A DNA stretch of 6,826 bases. Source: SAR116 cluster bacterium (GTDB taxonomy: Bacteria > Pseudomonadota > Alphaproteobacteria > Puniceispirillales > Marisalimonadaceae). Positions within the stretch are counted from its first letter, which is position 1. The number at the start of each line of letters is the position of its first letter. Positions 6,540 to 6,826 of this stretch are shown here, piece by piece. The position numbers were made by a program, and so were the translations under genes. A model generated the notes under the pieces. The model did no database searches, was not told the origin of the DNA, and was given only the letters and a program-made list of their open reading frames with translations. The stretch covers positions 2,258 through 9,083 of the forward strand of contig NZIY01000048.1 of the NCBI GenBank assembly GCA_002691795.1, in the 5' to 3' direction.

Positions 6540-6826
6540 ATGAATAATGATAATAAAAATAATGAATTTGATGAGCTTCAAGAAAATTTAAACAGAATTG
6601 ATTTGCTTACTAAAAGACTTGTTTTATCATTAGCTAATAAAAATAATGATTCAGATTATGCAAAACCAAACCAAGAATTATATTATAAAGCAGCATCAAA
6701 ATATTTTTCTGAAATGCTATCTAATCCGTCTAAATTAATTGAAAATCAAGTTAAATTTTATAAATCAACTCTTCAAATATGGTCAGATGCTCAAAAAGAT
6801 TTTTTAAATCAAAATGAAAATAAAAC
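6540..6826 (+). CDS. phaC: Poly(3-hydroxyalkanoate) synthase N-terminus, truncated by window end
   Basis: The start of a PHA synthase, which polymerises (R)-3-hydroxybutyryl-CoA into PHB on the granule surface. Only 95 codons are visible, before the catalytic alpha/beta-hydrolase domain, so the Cys-Asp-His residues cannot be checked. The evidence is a class I-like PhaC N-terminal segment at about 50-88: an amphipathic stretch leading to NPSKLIENQVKFYKSTLQIW (62-81), matching the family pattern of a Pro followed by Gln, aromatic and Trp residues. The first ~45 residues are Asn/Asp/Lys-rich and probably disordered. The ATG at 6540 has AGGAA 7 nt upstream. Divergence from phaZ and proximity to phaB support the call. 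A phasin or other granule protein is the main alternative, since the diagnostic catalytic part lies outside the window. Confidence 0.8.
   Translation, partial: MNNDNKNNEFDELQENLNRIDLLTKRLVLSLANKNNDSDYAKPNQELYYKAASKYFSEMLSNPSKLIENQVKFYKSTLQIWSDAQKDFLNQNENK

Noticed and set aside
1..6826. CRISPR array, tRNA or rRNA gene, insertion sequence or phage genes
   Set aside because: I found no regularly spaced repeats, cloverleaf sequences, transposase motifs or terminal inverted repeats; the window is nearly filled by metabolic genes.

Overview
The window comes from an AT-rich genome (about 30% G+C by eye) with short intergenic gaps, A/T-ending codons and only short Shine-Dalgarno sites. Gene content (class I-type PHA genes phaC/phaZ/phaB, an Entner-Doudoroff sugar-acid kinase, mitochondrial-LDHD-like D-lactate dehydrogenases) points to a proteobacterium. 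A streamlined, probably marine, alphaproteobacterium is my best guess, but it is inferred from composition and gene families rather than from a marker gene.

Left block (1-4302): a 2-dehydro-3-deoxygluconate kinase (kdgK, minus strand, 3' end cut off by the window) is divergent from a tight plus-strand three-gene unit. That unit holds two tandem paralogous FAD-linked D-lactate/D-2-hydroxyacid dehydrogenases (863-2275 and 2284-3696, roughly 70% identical) and a LysE/RhtB-type small exporter (3712-4302), with gaps of 8 and 15 nt. It looks like an operon for oxidising small hydroxy acids, with an exporter attached. KDG kinase leads toward pyruvate through the Entner-Doudoroff route and D-lactate oxidation also yields pyruvate, so both arms of the divergon could feed the same pool.

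Right block (4342-6826): a polyhydroxybutyrate (PHB) locus. Acetoacetyl-CoA reductase (phaB) and intracellular PHB depolymerase (phaZ) lie on the minus strand. PHA synthase (phaC, plus strand, 5' end only) diverges from phaZ across 54-60 nt. Together they encode 3-hydroxybutyryl-CoA formation, polymerisation and granule mobilisation; the thiolase phaA is not in the window. The exporter and phaB converge with a 39-nt gap.

No RNA genes, insertion sequences, CRISPR arrays or strong intrinsic terminators were seen. The families are all known. The points worth a second look are the tandem dehydrogenase pair with diverged active-site flanks, the PHB locus in such an AT-rich background, the N-terminal extension on PhaB, and two genes whose Shine-Dalgarno touches the first ATG and better suits a start two codons downstream.
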